A stretch of DNA of 39,642 bases, taken from positions 1-39,642 of the forward strand of contig JAQICA010000043.1 of NCBI GenBank assembly GCA_027858775.1, given 5' to 3'. This DNA comes from Salinivirgaceae bacterium. Lineage in GTDB: Bacteria > Bacteroidota > Bacteroidia > Bacteroidales > Salinivirgaceae. Each line of letters starts with the position of its first letter. The stretch's first letter is position 1. A program made the translations under genes and the position numbers. The notes beneath the pieces were generated by a model that worked only from the letters and a program-made list of their open reading frames with translations, did no database searches and was not told the origin of the DNA. Shown here one piece after another: positions 1-9,483 of the stretch.

Positions 1-16
1 GGATGGACTTGCGATG

Positions 17-133
17 AGAAGAATTATCGATAATTGCATCCGTGAGTTCTTTTAATTCCGGTTGTAAAAGCTAAGAAGGTCGCGAAAGAAACTAAGTCTT
101 GATTTTTGGTTCTTTTCATTAAGGAAAAGAACA
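17..133 (+). repeat. Dispersed leader repeat, copy A (partial)
   Basis: This is a partial copy of the repeat seen in longer form at 8374, 10675 and 16267. It shares the stretch from AGAATTATCGAT through the phrase GGTCGCGAAAGAAACTAAG and ends in a perfect 9 bp inverted repeat, GTTCTTTTC (109-117) and GAAAAGAAC (124-132), with a 6-base loop. It lacks the 89 bp block found inside this hairpin in two other copies, and no RHS gene follows it. The left part of the repeat, with the CTTCTAGCTAGAAG palindrome, is missing or lies outside the window. From 134 to 330 I see no convincing gene. Confidence 0.75.
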
Positions 134-330
134 TGTAGATAGTTGAAAAGACCTTAAAAGCCTTATACAACAATTTTATTCCCAAACTTTAAATTGTAAC
201 TATGAGCATCATTAAAAACCAAAGCCTTAAGATCCACGGCTTTACGGCGTGATTTCCAGCACCTTGCAGCTACTGTTTCGTGAATCGGTTTCAGAGGAGT
301 TAGATGCCAATAAGAAATGGATTTGATGTT

Positions 331-3300
331 TTATAATTTAATATAGGGAAAGTCAATAATGAAGGTTGAACCTTTACCTGGTTCAGACTCAACTGAAATT
401 TCTCCGTTCAACGCATTTACAACTTTGTTCGTAATATATAAACCTAATCCTGCGCCACGATATAGTTTTACCGGATTATCCTCAATTTTCCTGAACCGAT
501 CAAAAATTATTGGAATATCCTCTTTTTTTAGCCCTATTCCGGTATCCTTAACATAAATACGAATTTTATTTTCTTTTATTAAATAGCCGAGTTCAACAAA
601 TCCCTCATCTGTGTATTTAATCGCATTGTTGATCAAGTGAGATAACGCTTGTTGCAATCTTGACTTGTCTGTATTTATTTTTAAATCGGTTCTTTGCTCG
701 AGAAATAACCTCATTTCAATGTCATTGTTGGTTTCTGTTTTTATAAGGTACTCCTGATGTAACTCACTTAAAACATCATTTAGATTGTAGGTTTTAGTTC
801 TGATATACAATTGGTTGCATTCTATTCTTGAAACTTCAACAATATCGTCAATTAAATGAAGAAGAGCTTCGCTGTTAGTGTTAATTTGCTGGATGAAATC
901 AGGAAACTCAGATGGTTCGGTTTCAGGCTGACCAAGTAAATCTGCAAACCCTACGATAGCATTCATTGGGGTTCTGATTTCATGCGACATGTTAGTTAGA
1001 AAAGCTGTTTTCAGTGTATCTGATTCTTCAGCTTTCTCTTTAGCAATTTTGAGTTCATGAGTCCGCTCATCCACAGTATTTTCCAACTCATTCTGATACT
1101 TTTCCAATTCAATTTTTTGCTTTCGGATTTTTTCTTCTGCTAGTTTAAGCTTGGTAACATCGGAGTCAATTGCCACAAGTTTAACAATTGTATTTTGTTG
1201 ATTCAAAATTGGACTCAGCGTAGTTTGTACCCAAATACTATTTCCTGCTTTGGTTTTGCGTTCTTCTGTATAAATAACAGTAACTTTCTTGCTGAGGCAT
1301 TTATTGATGGCCTCTTTTCCGCCTTTGGTATCCCCTGCAAGCAGATTTGGATAATCCATAGTTGTTATTTCTTTCAATGTGTAGCCATAAAGCTTAGTAA
1401 ATGCATTATTCGCCCATTCGGCTTGCCCATTGGAATTTAATATTCTGATGGCATTGTCTGTTTCACTGGCCACGATTGATAATTTTTCCAGTTCTTCATT
1501 TATCACCTGAATTTCTTCATTTTGCGATTGAATCTCTTCTGTAACCTGAAGAATTTCTTCATTTCGCGCCTGTATTTTCCTGTTTTTTTCTTCAATTTCT
1601 TCCGTTCTTTGTTGGACTAATTCCTTCAATAGTGTTTGCCTGCGCTTTATTTGTCTGATGCGCAGGTAGTAAACCATATAAATCAAAAACAAAATGAAAA
1701 ACGTCGCTAAAGCTGAAACCCATTTTTTTTGATACCAAAATGGGTTGATCGAAAAAGAAATCTTTGCTCCTTCTTCGTTCCAAACATCGTTATTGTTAGA
1801 ACCTATAACATGAAAAGTGTAATCTCCAGGTGGGAGGTTTGTGAAAGATATTGATCGTTGTCCCGTGTAATCACTCCACTCTTTTTGATAACCAAGCAAA
1901 CGGTGTTTAAATTGTACTTTTTGTGGGTAATAATAACTCAGCGCTGTGAAATAAAAAACAATACGATCGGTTCCGGCTTTAAATTGAATATTTTCTTTGG
2001 CAGAGAAAGTTTTTCCATCAGCAATGATTTTTTCTATGTAAACCGGGGGCATGTACGTATTGGTGTATTCTTTCTGTGGGTTGACCTTAATAACCCCATT
2101 AATTGTAGGAAACCACATGTTGTTGTCCTGATCTGTCATCGACGATGATGTGGAGGTGCATTCCGGTTGTTTGATCCCATCCTGATTTCCAAACATACGA
2201 TGCTGAATAATTTTCTGAGGGTTTTGTTCGTATGCAAAAAGGGCGCTCTTTTTAACCCTTAAAATACCATTGCTTCCAGGTATCCATAAATAATGCTTTT
2301 TGTCTTCCAGTATGTCGTATGGTGATTGCGGCATGATATAGGGATTGGTATTGATGCCGTGAACTTTTCCGTCTATAATCCAATTTATTCCGCCCTTTAC
2401 TGCAACCCAAATTACATCATTATCATCTATGTAGGTATTAAATACAATGTCGCTAAATAGGCCATCTTTTATTGTGTATTTTTTTACGACGGCGTTGTTT
2501 GAAATGATGTGCAGTCCGCCTTTGCTGATTCCTACAATCATGTTTCCAAATCGATCTTCGTCAATAGACATGATCAGGTTATTATTCAAACCATTTGATT
2601 TGTTTATAATCTGTAATGCTTTTTCATTTGTAATATTGATAAGGCCACTATTTCGTGTGCCAACCCAAATTTCCCCTTGTTGGTTTTCATAAATAACCCG
2701 AATATACTTGGCTGGAAAACCAGTGGAAGGGGCAAACCATTTTTCCATCCCATTTGGCTCTATTTTAAGTAAGCCCCTGTATGTCGCAATCCATAGATTG
2801 TTTTTACTGTCTTTAAAAATGTCTCTTATCCGGTAACCATAGATATTCTTTTTGGGTCTAAATTCTGTGATTTTATTATTTGAAATTTTGTTGATGCGGC
2901 CATTGTTAAAACCAATAAGAATAGATTTGGAATCTATCTGGCATAAAGTATTTACAATTGTTCCCAGCAGGTTATCGCTTTTTGTTAATGTGATGAACAT
3001 TGCATTTTTAATGCGCGAAAGTCCTCCTTTATAATGGATTACCCATAAACTGTGTTCGTTGTCAAACATCATTTCTATGGTATGGTTGCTTGCCAGTCCG
3101 TTATTCTCTTGTAAGAGTTCAACTTTCTGTGTTTTTTTTATCATTCTTAAAACTCCGGAATTGCTTGAAATCCATATGGCGTTAGGCTGATCAGCAATAA
3201 TATTGTTGATGGTTCTTCCAACTAATGGTTCAATTGTCTGGAACTTTTCCCCGTCAAAGACCGATACTCCTTTGTCTGTTCCAATCCATAATAATCCGTT

Positions 3301-3972
3301 TTTGTCGAATGAAAGTGAACTTACCCAGTTGCTCAACAGGCCATTTTTTTGGGTGTAGTTTGTAATCTCTCCATTAACTATTTTGTAAATCCCTCTTCCT
3401 TCAGTTGCAATCCAAATAACATCTTTCTGGTCTTGTTTAATGTTAGAGTATATTGCATTCTGAGGGAGTTTAGGGTTATTAATGAAGGTGCATGAATCGT
3501 TGTGATAATAGAATAATTGCCCGGCAACATCTGACGACCATATTTTATCATCCCGGTCGATGAAAATAATTCGGTGCAGGTGCTCCAGTTTGTTTTTTAT
3601 CTGATGTGATTTAAACTCATTATTGCTATAGGAAATGAGTCCACTATTTTGTGTTGTCATCCATAAAACACCTTTGCTATCCTCAGCCATTGCACCAATT
3701 CCATTGGCATCAAATGCATCTGTATTTGAATTGTTGAAAATGGTAAAATCAATACCGTCAAAACGAATTAATCCATCGTAGCTGGAAACCCAAATGTAAC
3801 CATCTTTTGTTTGAATAATATTTAACAGTGAATTGGAAGGCAAGCCGTCCTCTTTTGTCCAGTTTTCAACCACAAAATGGCTTAACTTTTTCTCTGAAGG
3901 AAACATGGTGCTGTTTACCTGGGCAATTACCCCATAGTTTAAAAACAGTAATATAACTAAGAGTTTCCTCAT
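331..3972 (-). CDS. Two-component propeller sensor histidine kinase
   Basis: Membrane sensor kinase of about 1213 residues. A signal peptide (MRKLLVILLF...) precedes about 12-14 propeller repeats of the type xIWxGTxxGL, from about residue 30 to 640, forming a periplasmic sensor. A Y_Y_Y domain follows (about 660-740, ending NPFWYQKKW), then one membrane helix (about 747-768), a Glu/Gln-rich coiled coil, a PAS domain (about 830-940), a second coiled coil, and a HisKA domain with the phospho-acceptor in SHEIRTPMNAIVGF (His near 997). The HATPase domain shows NNAIKYT, DTGIGL and GAGLGLYI and ends the protein. Unlike classical hybrid two-component systems, no receiver or AraC-type DNA-binding domain is fused, so a separate regulator is expected. 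The ATG at 3972 is chosen over the upstream in-frame ATG at 3996 because it starts directly with a good signal peptide. It is divergent from the alpha-glucan genes; a regulatory link to them is only a guess. Confidence 0.93.
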   Translation of the reverse strand: MRKLLVILLFLNYGVIAQVNSTMFPSEKKLSHFVVENWTKEDGLPSNSLLNIIQTKDGYIWVSSYDGLIRFDGIDFTIFNNSNTDAFDANGIGAMAEDSKGVLWMTTQNSGLISYSNNEFKSHQIKNKLEHLHRIIFIDRDDKIWSSDVAGQLFYYHNDSCTFINNPKLPQNAIYSNIKQDQKDVIWIATEGRGIYKIVNGEITNYTQKNGLLSNWVSSLSFDKNGLLWIGTDKGVSVFDGEKFQTIEPLVGRTINNIIADQPNAIWISSNSGVLRMIKKTQKVELLQENNGLASNHTIEMMFDNEHSLWVIHYKGGLSRIKNAMFITLTKSDNLLGTIVNTLCQIDSKSILIGFNNGRINKISNNKITEFRPKKNIYGYRIRDIFKDSKNNLWIATYRGLLKIEPNGMEKWFAPSTGFPAKYIRVIYENQQGEIWVGTRNSGLINITNEKALQIINKSNGLNNNLIMSIDEDRFGNMIVGISKGGLHIISNNAVVKKYTIKDGLFSDIVFNTYIDDNDVIWVAVKGGINWIIDGKVHGINTNPYIMPQSPYDILEDKKHYLWIPGSNGILRVKKSALFAYEQNPQKIIQHRMFGNQDGIKQPECTSTSSSMTDQDNNMWFPTINGVIKVNPQKEYTNTYMPPVYIEKIIADGKTFSAKENIQFKAGTDRIVFYFTALSYYYPQKVQFKHRLLGYQKEWSDYTGQRSISFTNLPPGDYTFHVIGSNNNDVWNEEGAKISFSINPFWYQKKWVSALATFFILFLIYMVYYLRIRQIKRRQTLLKELVQQRTEEIEEKNRKIQARNEEILQVTEEIQSQNEEIQVINEELEKLSIVASETDNAIRILNSNGQAEWANNAFTKLYGYTLKEITTMDYPNLLAGDTKGGKEAINKCLSKKVTVIYTEERKTKAGNSIWVQTTLSPILNQQNTIVKLVAIDSDVTKLKLAEEKIRKQKIELEKYQNELENTVDERTHELKIAKEKAEESDTLKTAFLTNMSHEIRTPMNAIVGFADLLGQPETEPSEFPDFIQQINTNSEALLHLIDDIVEVSRIECNQLYIRTKTYNLNDVLSELHQEYLIKTETNNDIEMRLFLEQRTDLKINTDKSRLQQALSHLINNAIKYTDEGFVELGYLIKENKIRIYVKDTGIGLKKEDIPIIFDRFRKIEDNPVKLYRGAGLGLYITNKVVNALNGEISVESEPGKGSTFIIDFPYIKL

Positions 3973-4066
3973 TTTGTCTTTTTTGCATTCACCCACGAGT
4001 GAAATGCAACCTGTGGTTATTACGTTGGTTTATAATTATGAGTAGTTTCCCTAAAGTAAGCAGTTT

Positions 4067-4312
4067 TTATGAAATTAAAAAAATATACTTTCGCAATAAG
4101 CTTTCATATTTTGCCTGGAATACTTTTCGATCAATGCGAAACCACATACACAAGCCAAAGATTTCAACTACAAATGCCTTGCTCCATATTTTAATGAATA
4201 TTGTTTGCATAGCATTCCAGCGACATAACCGATTTTTACTCTCTGGTAAATCGTACCATTTCATAGGGTGTATTAATCTGCTGGATTGTTGAATACCAAA
4301 GGGAGTACTCAT
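4067..4312 (-). CDS. Possible small hypothetical protein
   Basis: An 81-residue open frame beginning MSTPFGIQQSS lies in the gap between the kinase start and the GH65 promoter. I do not recognise it. It has one hydrophobic stretch (AFVVEIFGLCMWF) and a basic C-terminus. No convincing -7 box or ribosome site was seen, and an overlapping frame of similar length runs on the other strand (3999-4292), so chance is a real possibility. If neither frame is real, the roughly 500 bases between 3973 and 4477 hold only the GH65 promoter. Confidence 0.2.
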   Translation of the reverse strand: MSTPFGIQQSSRLIHPMKWYDLPESKNRLCRWNAMQTIFIKIWSKAFVVEIFGLCMWFRIDRKVFQAKYESLLRKYIFLIS

Positions 4313-4422
4313 ACATCATTTAACACTTATTTCGTGTAAAACAAAACTTTACCTCAAACTTTAACAAACTATTGTTTGATTAGAGATATCTTTTTTAATC
4401 TTTTAATGAGAAGGTTTGTTAG

Positions 4423-4430
4423 TACCTTTG
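4423..4430 (+). promoter_or_regulatory. Bacteroidota -7 box of the GH65 gene
   Basis: TACCTTTG matches the TAnnTTTG consensus of the Bacteroidota primary sigma factor. It lies 47 bases before the GTG start chosen for the GH65 gene and inside the longest open frame, which argues that the upstream in-frame starts are not used. No clear -33 TTTG was found at the usual distance. Confidence 0.5.
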
Positions 4431-4477
4431 TATTTTGCTACTATAAATCCTATGTCGTAACTCAAAATATTCAGACT

Positions 4478-6802
4478 GTGAAAAAATATATTGTGCATCA
4501 TCCATGGAAAATTATTGAAGAAGGGTACAAACCCGAACTGAACCGAATTTCTGAAAGTCTTTTTAGTCTTGGGAACGGGAAGTTTGGCCAGCGTGGAAAT
4601 TTTGAAGAATATTTTTCCGGTGAAACCTTGCAAGGGAACTACCTTGGGGGAGTATACTACCCGGATAAAACGCGTGTTGGATGGTGGAAAAACGGCTATC
4701 CGGAATATTTTGCCAAAGTACTAAATGCACCGGACTGGAACGGGATCCGAATAAAAATCAATAATCAGGAGCTTGATCCACACCGGCTTGTTATTACAGA
4801 CTTTAGCCGATACCTAGATATGCAAGATGGTAGCCTGAATAAAAGCTACACAGCACAATTCGACGATGGCAAAAAAGTAAAAATACAGTCGACCCGCTTT
4901 CTAAGTATTGTAAACGATGAATTGGGTGCCATAAAATATAGCATTACTCCGCTTAACTTTTCGGGCGATATAGAAGTGATTTTACCCGTCGATGGCGATA
5001 TTAAAAACCAGGATGCCAACTACGATGAGCAGTTCTGGAACGAAATCGAAAAATCGGCATCGGCCCGAGCGCCATATTTAATTGTGGAAACCCGGAAAAC
5101 GGCGTTTCGGGCATGTTATGCCATGCACTATTCCATTCAAGGCAATAACAAATCCAAATCGCTTACACAGTTCGATACCATTGAAAAACCAAAATATATA
5201 GCCCATAAACTCGATGTGGGCATCGAGGAAGGCAAAACCACCACCATTTACAAATATGTAGCCGTAGTAAGTTCCATGTATCATGAAAATGACGACATGA
5301 AAGAAGTGGCTGCCGAGGTGTTGGCCTACGCTAAACATAAAGGGTTTGGCAAAATGCTCGATGAGCAAAAAGCTGCCTGGGATGAAAAATGGAATCGTGC
5401 CGATATTGTGATCGAAGGCGATGTGGCAGCGCAGCAGGGAATACGATACAATATTTTCCAACTAAACCAGACTTACACCGGTCAGGATGAGCGGTTGAAT
5501 ATTGGCCCAAAGGGATTTACAGGAGAAAAATATGGTGGAGGTACGTATTGGGATACAGAAGCATACCTTATGCCATTTTACTTGAGCACATCAAAGCCTG
5601 AGGTTGCCCGAAATTTGCTTATTTATCGTTTTAAGCATTTGCAAAAAGCAATAGAAAATGCCGAAAAACTTGGCTTTAGCCATGGTGCAGCCCTTTATCC
5701 CATGGTAACCATGAATGGGGAAGAGTGCCACAACGAATGGGAAATTACGTTTGAAGAAATTCATCGGAATGGCGCCATTGCCCATGCAATTTATAACTAC
5801 ATCAGATATACCGACGATAAGGAGTATTTGGCCGAATATGGACTGGAAGTGCTAATTGCCATCTCGCGCTTTTGGGCGCAACGTGTCAATTTTTCGGAAG
5901 AGAAGCAACAGCACGTTATGCTCGGAGTTACCGGCCCCAATGAATACGATAATAATGTAAACAACAATTGGTACACGCTGCGAATGGCGAAGTGGACCAT
6001 GGAATACACGCAGGAATCCATCAATTATGTGAAAAATACAATTCCTGAGGAGTGGCGCAGAATAGCTACCAAAACATCGTTCGACGAGGACACGGAGCTG
6101 AAAACGTGGGATGAAATATGCAATAATCTGTATGAACCTTACGACGAAAAACGTCAGGTTTTCTTACAGCAAGATGGCTTTTTAGATAAAGAGCTGCAAC
6201 CGGTTTCGGCTATTCCCGAAAATCAGAAGCCTATACACAAACATTGGTCGTGGGATCGTATTTTACGCTCGTGCTATATAAAACAGGCCGATGTGCTTCA
6301 GGGACTCTATTTTTTCGAAGAGCATTTCGATCAGGATACCATTCGCCGGAATTACGATTTTTATGAACCCATGACGGTTCACGAATCGTCGTTATCGGCT
6401 TGCATTCATTCCATTATGGCTGCCAAATTGGGAGATGAAAAACGTTCCTATGAGTTCTATTTGTCGGCATCGCGGCTCGATCTTGACGATTACAATAGCG
6501 ATACCGACGAGGGGCTGCATGTTACAAGTATGGGTGGTACATGGATGACCATTGTGCAGGGCTTTGGCGGCATGCGGGTGCGCAATAATATGCTTGTTTT
6601 CAGCCCGTTTATTCCTGAAAAGTGGGAGTCGTTTGCTTTTAAAATAATGTTTCGAAATCATTTGATCAATATTACAATCGATAAATCGAATGTGAGCATT
6701 TTTAACGAGGCCGATCAGCCTTTGGAGGTGAAAATTTACGAGAAATATTATACTATCGGTGCCAATGGTACTGTGCTTGTTGATGTGTTGGATAAAGAAT
6801 GA
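4478..6802 (+). CDS. GH65 glycoside phosphorylase (maltose/kojibiose phosphorylase type)
   Basis: Cytoplasmic enzyme of about 774 residues. Family members phosphorolyse an alpha-linked disaccharide, usually maltose, to beta-glucose 1-phosphate and glucose. The N-terminal domain contains SLGNGKFGQRGNFEE. The (alpha/alpha)6 catalytic domain holds YGGGTYWDTEAY, the diagnostic NGEECHNEWEITFEEIHRN (about residues 413-431, carrying the general acid Glu) and, near the end, SMGGTWM. The frame is open further upstream (TTG 4376, ATG 4406), but a TAnnTTTG promoter sits at 4423 and homologs normally begin just before HHPW, so GTG 4478 is preferred. There is no signal peptide. The GH13 lipoprotein follows after about 155 bases, and beta-phosphoglucomutase, which uses the product, lies at 18619. 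The exact disaccharide cannot be read from sequence; maltose is the best guess given the GH13 neighbour. Confidence 0.92.
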   Translation: MKKYIVHHPWKIIEEGYKPELNRISESLFSLGNGKFGQRGNFEEYFSGETLQGNYLGGVYYPDKTRVGWWKNGYPEYFAKVLNAPDWNGIRIKINNQELDPHRLVITDFSRYLDMQDGSLNKSYTAQFDDGKKVKIQSTRFLSIVNDELGAIKYSITPLNFSGDIEVILPVDGDIKNQDANYDEQFWNEIEKSASARAPYLIVETRKTAFRACYAMHYSIQGNNKSKSLTQFDTIEKPKYIAHKLDVGIEEGKTTTIYKYVAVVSSMYHENDDMKEVAAEVLAYAKHKGFGKMLDEQKAAWDEKWNRADIVIEGDVAAQQGIRYNIFQLNQTYTGQDERLNIGPKGFTGEKYGGGTYWDTEAYLMPFYLSTSKPEVARNLLIYRFKHLQKAIENAEKLGFSHGAALYPMVTMNGEECHNEWEITFEEIHRNGAIAHAIYNYIRYTDDKEYLAEYGLEVLIAISRFWAQRVNFSEEKQQHVMLGVTGPNEYDNNVNNNWYTLRMAKWTMEYTQESINYVKNTIPEEWRRIATKTSFDEDTELKTWDEICNNLYEPYDEKRQVFLQQDGFLDKELQPVSAIPENQKPIHKHWSWDRILRSCYIKQADVLQGLYFFEEHFDQDTIRRNYDFYEPMTVHESSLSACIHSIMAAKLGDEKRSYEFYLSASRLDLDDYNSDTDEGLHVTSMGGTWMTIVQGFGGMRVRNNMLVFSPFIPEKWESFAFKIMFRNHLINITIDKSNVSIFNEADQPLEVKIYEKYYTIGANGTVLVDVLDKE

Positions 6803-6957
6803 GGGTACAGCGGCCTCAAGAAAGGATTCATGTTATAAAGACCATTGATCATTTGCAATCTTACTGTGTGACTGGTGAATTAATATCAAGGAAGCCACAA
6901 CAGAAATAGATCAAAGAATTGAACGGTTTCTTAATTAAATCAAAGGAAGAACTCATT

Positions 6958-8307
6958 ATGTCACTAATATCGTTGTCATTTATTTTTGGTGGTTGTAACC
7001 AATCGGCAAAAAACCAAGTTGAAGCTCAGGCTGCAAAACCCGATCCCATAGAAGCGTCGAAATCGGCCACTATTTACGTAGTAAACATACGCCAATACAC
7101 TCCCGAGGGAACCATAAATGCATTTATTCCACATGTTTCAAGATTGAAAGAGTTGGGAGTCGATATTTTATGGATTATGCCTGTTCATCCTATCGGGGAG
7201 AAAAACCGCAAAGGCTCAATGGGGAGTTACTATGCGGTGAAAGATTATAAGGCCATAAATCCGGAGCTTGGCACCAAAGACGATTTCCGAAAGTTGGTAA
7301 AAACGGCTCACGATCACGGAATGTTGATTATTCTCGATTGGGTGGCCAATCATACAGCGTGGGATCATCCGTGGATAGAGAAAAACCCCGAGTGGTACAC
7401 ACAAGATAGGACAGGCAAAATAATTGCACCCGTCGACGATTGGTCCGATGTGGCCCATCTGAATTACGACAACGCCCAAATGCGCGCTGAAATGATCGAT
7501 GCGCTTATGCACTGGGTTAAAGAACTCGACATTGACGGCTACCGATGCGATGTGGCGAGTATGGTTCCCAACGATTTTTGGGAAAACGCCCGCGACGAAA
7601 TGGAGAAAGTAAAACCCGTATTCATGCTGGCCGAAGCCGAAAAGCCTGAATTGCATAAAAAAGCATTCGATGCAAACTATGCATGGGAACTACATCATAT
7701 AATGAACAAAATATCAAGTGGAAAGCAAAATGCCACACACTTGCGTAAATACTTTAAAAAAGAACCCAGACGGTTTGCCGATAACGTTTACCGCATGGCT
7801 TTTACAACAAACCACGACGAAAATTCGTGGAACGGAACCGTATTTGAGCGCATGCCAAACAGCTATAAAGCGTTTGCTGTATTTACTTATGCCGCGCCTG
7901 TTTTTCCGTTAATCTACAGCGGGCAAGAGGCTGGTCTCGATAAGCGTTTGCGCTTTTTCGAGAAAGATACCATTGAGTGGAAAGAGCACGAAATGACGCA
8001 GTTGTACAAAAAGTTGAACCAATTAAAAGCCGAAAATCCGGCACTTTGGAATGGCCGCTACGGTGGAGCCATCAATATATTGAAAACCAATCATCGATCG
8101 CGTATTTTTGCCTTTGATCGCCAGAAAGACCATAACCGGGTGTTGGCCGTTTTAAATTTGTCAGATACAGCCACAACCGTAAAGTTTAAAGGAGTGAAAG
8201 AAGGTAAATTGTACACCGATGCGTTTACCGGACAAGAAATTTCTACCGATACACCGCTAAAAGTAGAGCCGTGGGGCTATGTGGTAGGATTATCGAATGA
8301 CGAATGA
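6958..8307 (+). CDS. GH13 alpha-amylase family lipoprotein
   Basis: Alpha-glucan hydrolase or transferase of about 449 residues acting outside the cytoplasm. The ATG at 6958 is preceded by an AGGAAG stretch and gives a short signal peptide ending FGGC, so Cys13 is a likely lipid attachment site; the upstream TTG at 6919 is less likely. All four GH13 regions are visible: DWVANH (127-132), DGYRCD with nucleophile Asp198, MLAEAE with acid/base Glu226, and TTNHDE with the transition-state Asp287. A beta-sandwich C-terminal domain ends the protein. It probably trims maltodextrins for the GH65 phosphorylase just upstream, with which it likely forms an operon. The subfamily and exact product are not resolved. 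No terminator is obvious downstream; the island begins 66 bases later. Confidence 0.9.
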   Translation: MSLISLSFIFGGCNQSAKNQVEAQAAKPDPIEASKSATIYVVNIRQYTPEGTINAFIPHVSRLKELGVDILWIMPVHPIGEKNRKGSMGSYYAVKDYKAINPELGTKDDFRKLVKTAHDHGMLIILDWVANHTAWDHPWIEKNPEWYTQDRTGKIIAPVDDWSDVAHLNYDNAQMRAEMIDALMHWVKELDIDGYRCDVASMVPNDFWENARDEMEKVKPVFMLAEAEKPELHKKAFDANYAWELHHIMNKISSGKQNATHLRKYFKKEPRRFADNVYRMAFTTNHDENSWNGTVFERMPNSYKAFAVFTYAAPVFPLIYSGQEAGLDKRLRFFEKDTIEWKEHEMTQLYKKLNQLKAENPALWNGRYGGAINILKTNHRSRIFAFDRQKDHNRVLAVLNLSDTATTVKFKGVKEGKLYTDAFTGQEISTDTPLKVEPWGYVVGLSNDE

Positions 8308-8373
8308 AAAAGCACCAATAAACCGGGCTATGATAAATAGTCTGTCATTTACGAGAGTGATTATAAACTTATT

Positions 8374-8754
8374 TTCGCCCTTCGACATAAGTTTGTTTTG
8401 CGGGCACCTTCTAGCTAGAAGCAAGCGCCGAATTAAAAACTGTTTGACCGGATGCGCCGGATTGCAACAAAAGAGGAATACAGGTACTTGCATCCGTGAG
8501 TTCTTTTAATTCCGGTTGCAAAAGCTAAGAAGGTCGCGAAAGAAACTAAGTCCTGATTTTTGGTTCTTTTTATCCGTTCATAATTGATTTTAAAGGACGG
8601 ATAGAGCTCGCATGAATTTGTTTGCAGCCTTTTAACTCTGGTCGCATACATACTCGGTTCATCAAGGAAAAGAACAATAGAAATTTGAAAATCCCATTTG
8701 TGCACGAACCCACAAAGAAAAACGCCCCCTGAATTTTGCCCGCACCAAAAAAAA
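8374..8754 (+). repeat. Dispersed leader repeat, copy B (long form), in front of RHS cassette 1
   Basis: The full-length form of the leader repeat fills the gap between the GH13 gene and RHS cassette 1. In order: GACATAAGTTTGTTTTGCGG, the perfect palindrome CTTCTAGCTAGAAG (8408-8421), the phrase GCATCCGTGAGTTCTTTTAA, GGTCGCGAAAGAAACTAAG, then the hairpin arm GGTTCTTTT, an 89 bp block (8571-8659) missing from copies A and C, and the other hairpin arm. The last part (AATTTTGCCCG) runs straight into the RHS start codon. Long frames across it are not conserved between copies and look like chance. Confidence 0.85.
8571..8659. repeat. 89 bp block inside the leader hairpin (copy B)
   Basis: This block is present at the same place in copies B and D (16455-16543) and absent from A and C, where GGTTCTTTT is followed directly by CATCAAGG. 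It starts with TATCCGT and carries ACGGATA at 8597-8603, so it contains its own 7 bp inverted repeat. It is either a small insertion into the loop of the leader hairpin or a precise loss from the other copies. Confidence 0.7.
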
Positions 8755-9483
8755 ATGCATCTTCACACCGGCGAAGCCCGTATGCGGAGAGCCGGCCAGA
8801 GCATACGTTTCGATTATACATTAAAAGACCATTTGGGCAACACCCGCACCATGTTTACCATAACCGACAACAACAACATAGAAACCTTGCAAAGCAACCA
8901 TTACTATCCGTTTGGAATGCGTTTCAACCAGTCGGCAGACTATTCCGGCACCGAAAACCGCTACCTCTACAACGGCAAAGAACTGCAAGAAGATTTGGGG
9001 CTGAACTGGTACGATTACGGGGCGAGGTTTTATGATCCAAGTATAGGCCGTTTTACTAATGTTGACCCTATGGCCGAAAGTTATTATGGGCTGTCTGGTT
9101 ACAATTATGTTGGCAATAACCCAATCAGGAGAATTGATCCGGATGGAAGAATGATGAGCGAAATATATGATATTGGCGGAAATAGTATGTATGGTCCTGA
9201 TTGGTTTCAAAATGAAATTACTGGAGATGTATATTTTAACAGTGAAATGCAAAAAGGGGACGAAGGAACTGGCGCTATGCAAGGTGAAGGTTGGATTCAT
9301 TTAGGCGAAAATGGGCTGTTTTCTGAGGGAAAAGAATGGTCTTCAGATGCTTCAGTTGTAGTGAATAATGAAAATTTAGCATCTGAGTCTTTCATTAAGC
9401 TTGAGAATAATTCTATTAAAACAGAGGCTATGTTTAAGGGGGGGCGGAATCTTTTATGGCGAAGCAAGGCTATAAGAAAGTGA
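8755..9483 (+). CDS. Orphan RHS core with toxin tip 1 (first frame)
   Basis: C-terminal piece of an RHS-repeat toxin. The ATG at 8755 opens MHLHTGEARMRRAG, followed by the conserved RHS core: LKDHLGNTR, YYPFGMRF, RYLYNGKELQEDLG, WYDYGARFYDP and the closing NPIRRIDPDGRM (about residue 130). The upstream beta-cage repeats of a full RHS protein are absent, and the coding start coincides with the edge of the conserved core, so this is a displaced tip cassette. A tip-specific region follows (GEGWIHLGENG, then EAMFKGG) until seven G (9438-9444). One extra G, or a -1 slip, joins this frame to the one at 9456-9803 and gives about 349 residues, close to the third cassette's 351. Core DNA is nearly identical to the other two cassettes while the tip is more AT-rich. 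Toxin activity is inferred from architecture only. Confidence 0.82.
   Translation: MHLHTGEARMRRAGQSIRFDYTLKDHLGNTRTMFTITDNNNIETLQSNHYYPFGMRFNQSADYSGTENRYLYNGKELQEDLGLNWYDYGARFYDPSIGRFTNVDPMAESYYGLSGYNYVGNNPIRRIDPDGRMMSEIYDIGGNSMYGPDWFQNEITGDVYFNSEMQKGDEGTGAMQGEGWIHLGENGLFSEGKEWSSDASVVVNNENLASESFIKLENNSIKTEAMFKGGRNLLWRSKAIRK

Noticed and set aside
231-326. Protein-like frame DPRLYGVISSTLQLL...NKKWI before the kinase stop
   Set aside because: It has only about 31 codons, no start and no family that I recognise; another frame over the same bases also looks plausible, so I could not decide.
8433-8821. Minus-strand frames across leader copy B (and the matching ones at 10780-11034 and 13220-13444)
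   Set aside because: They recur only because the DNA repeats. They run antisense through the leader and RHS start, have no start context, and are broken at different points in each copy.
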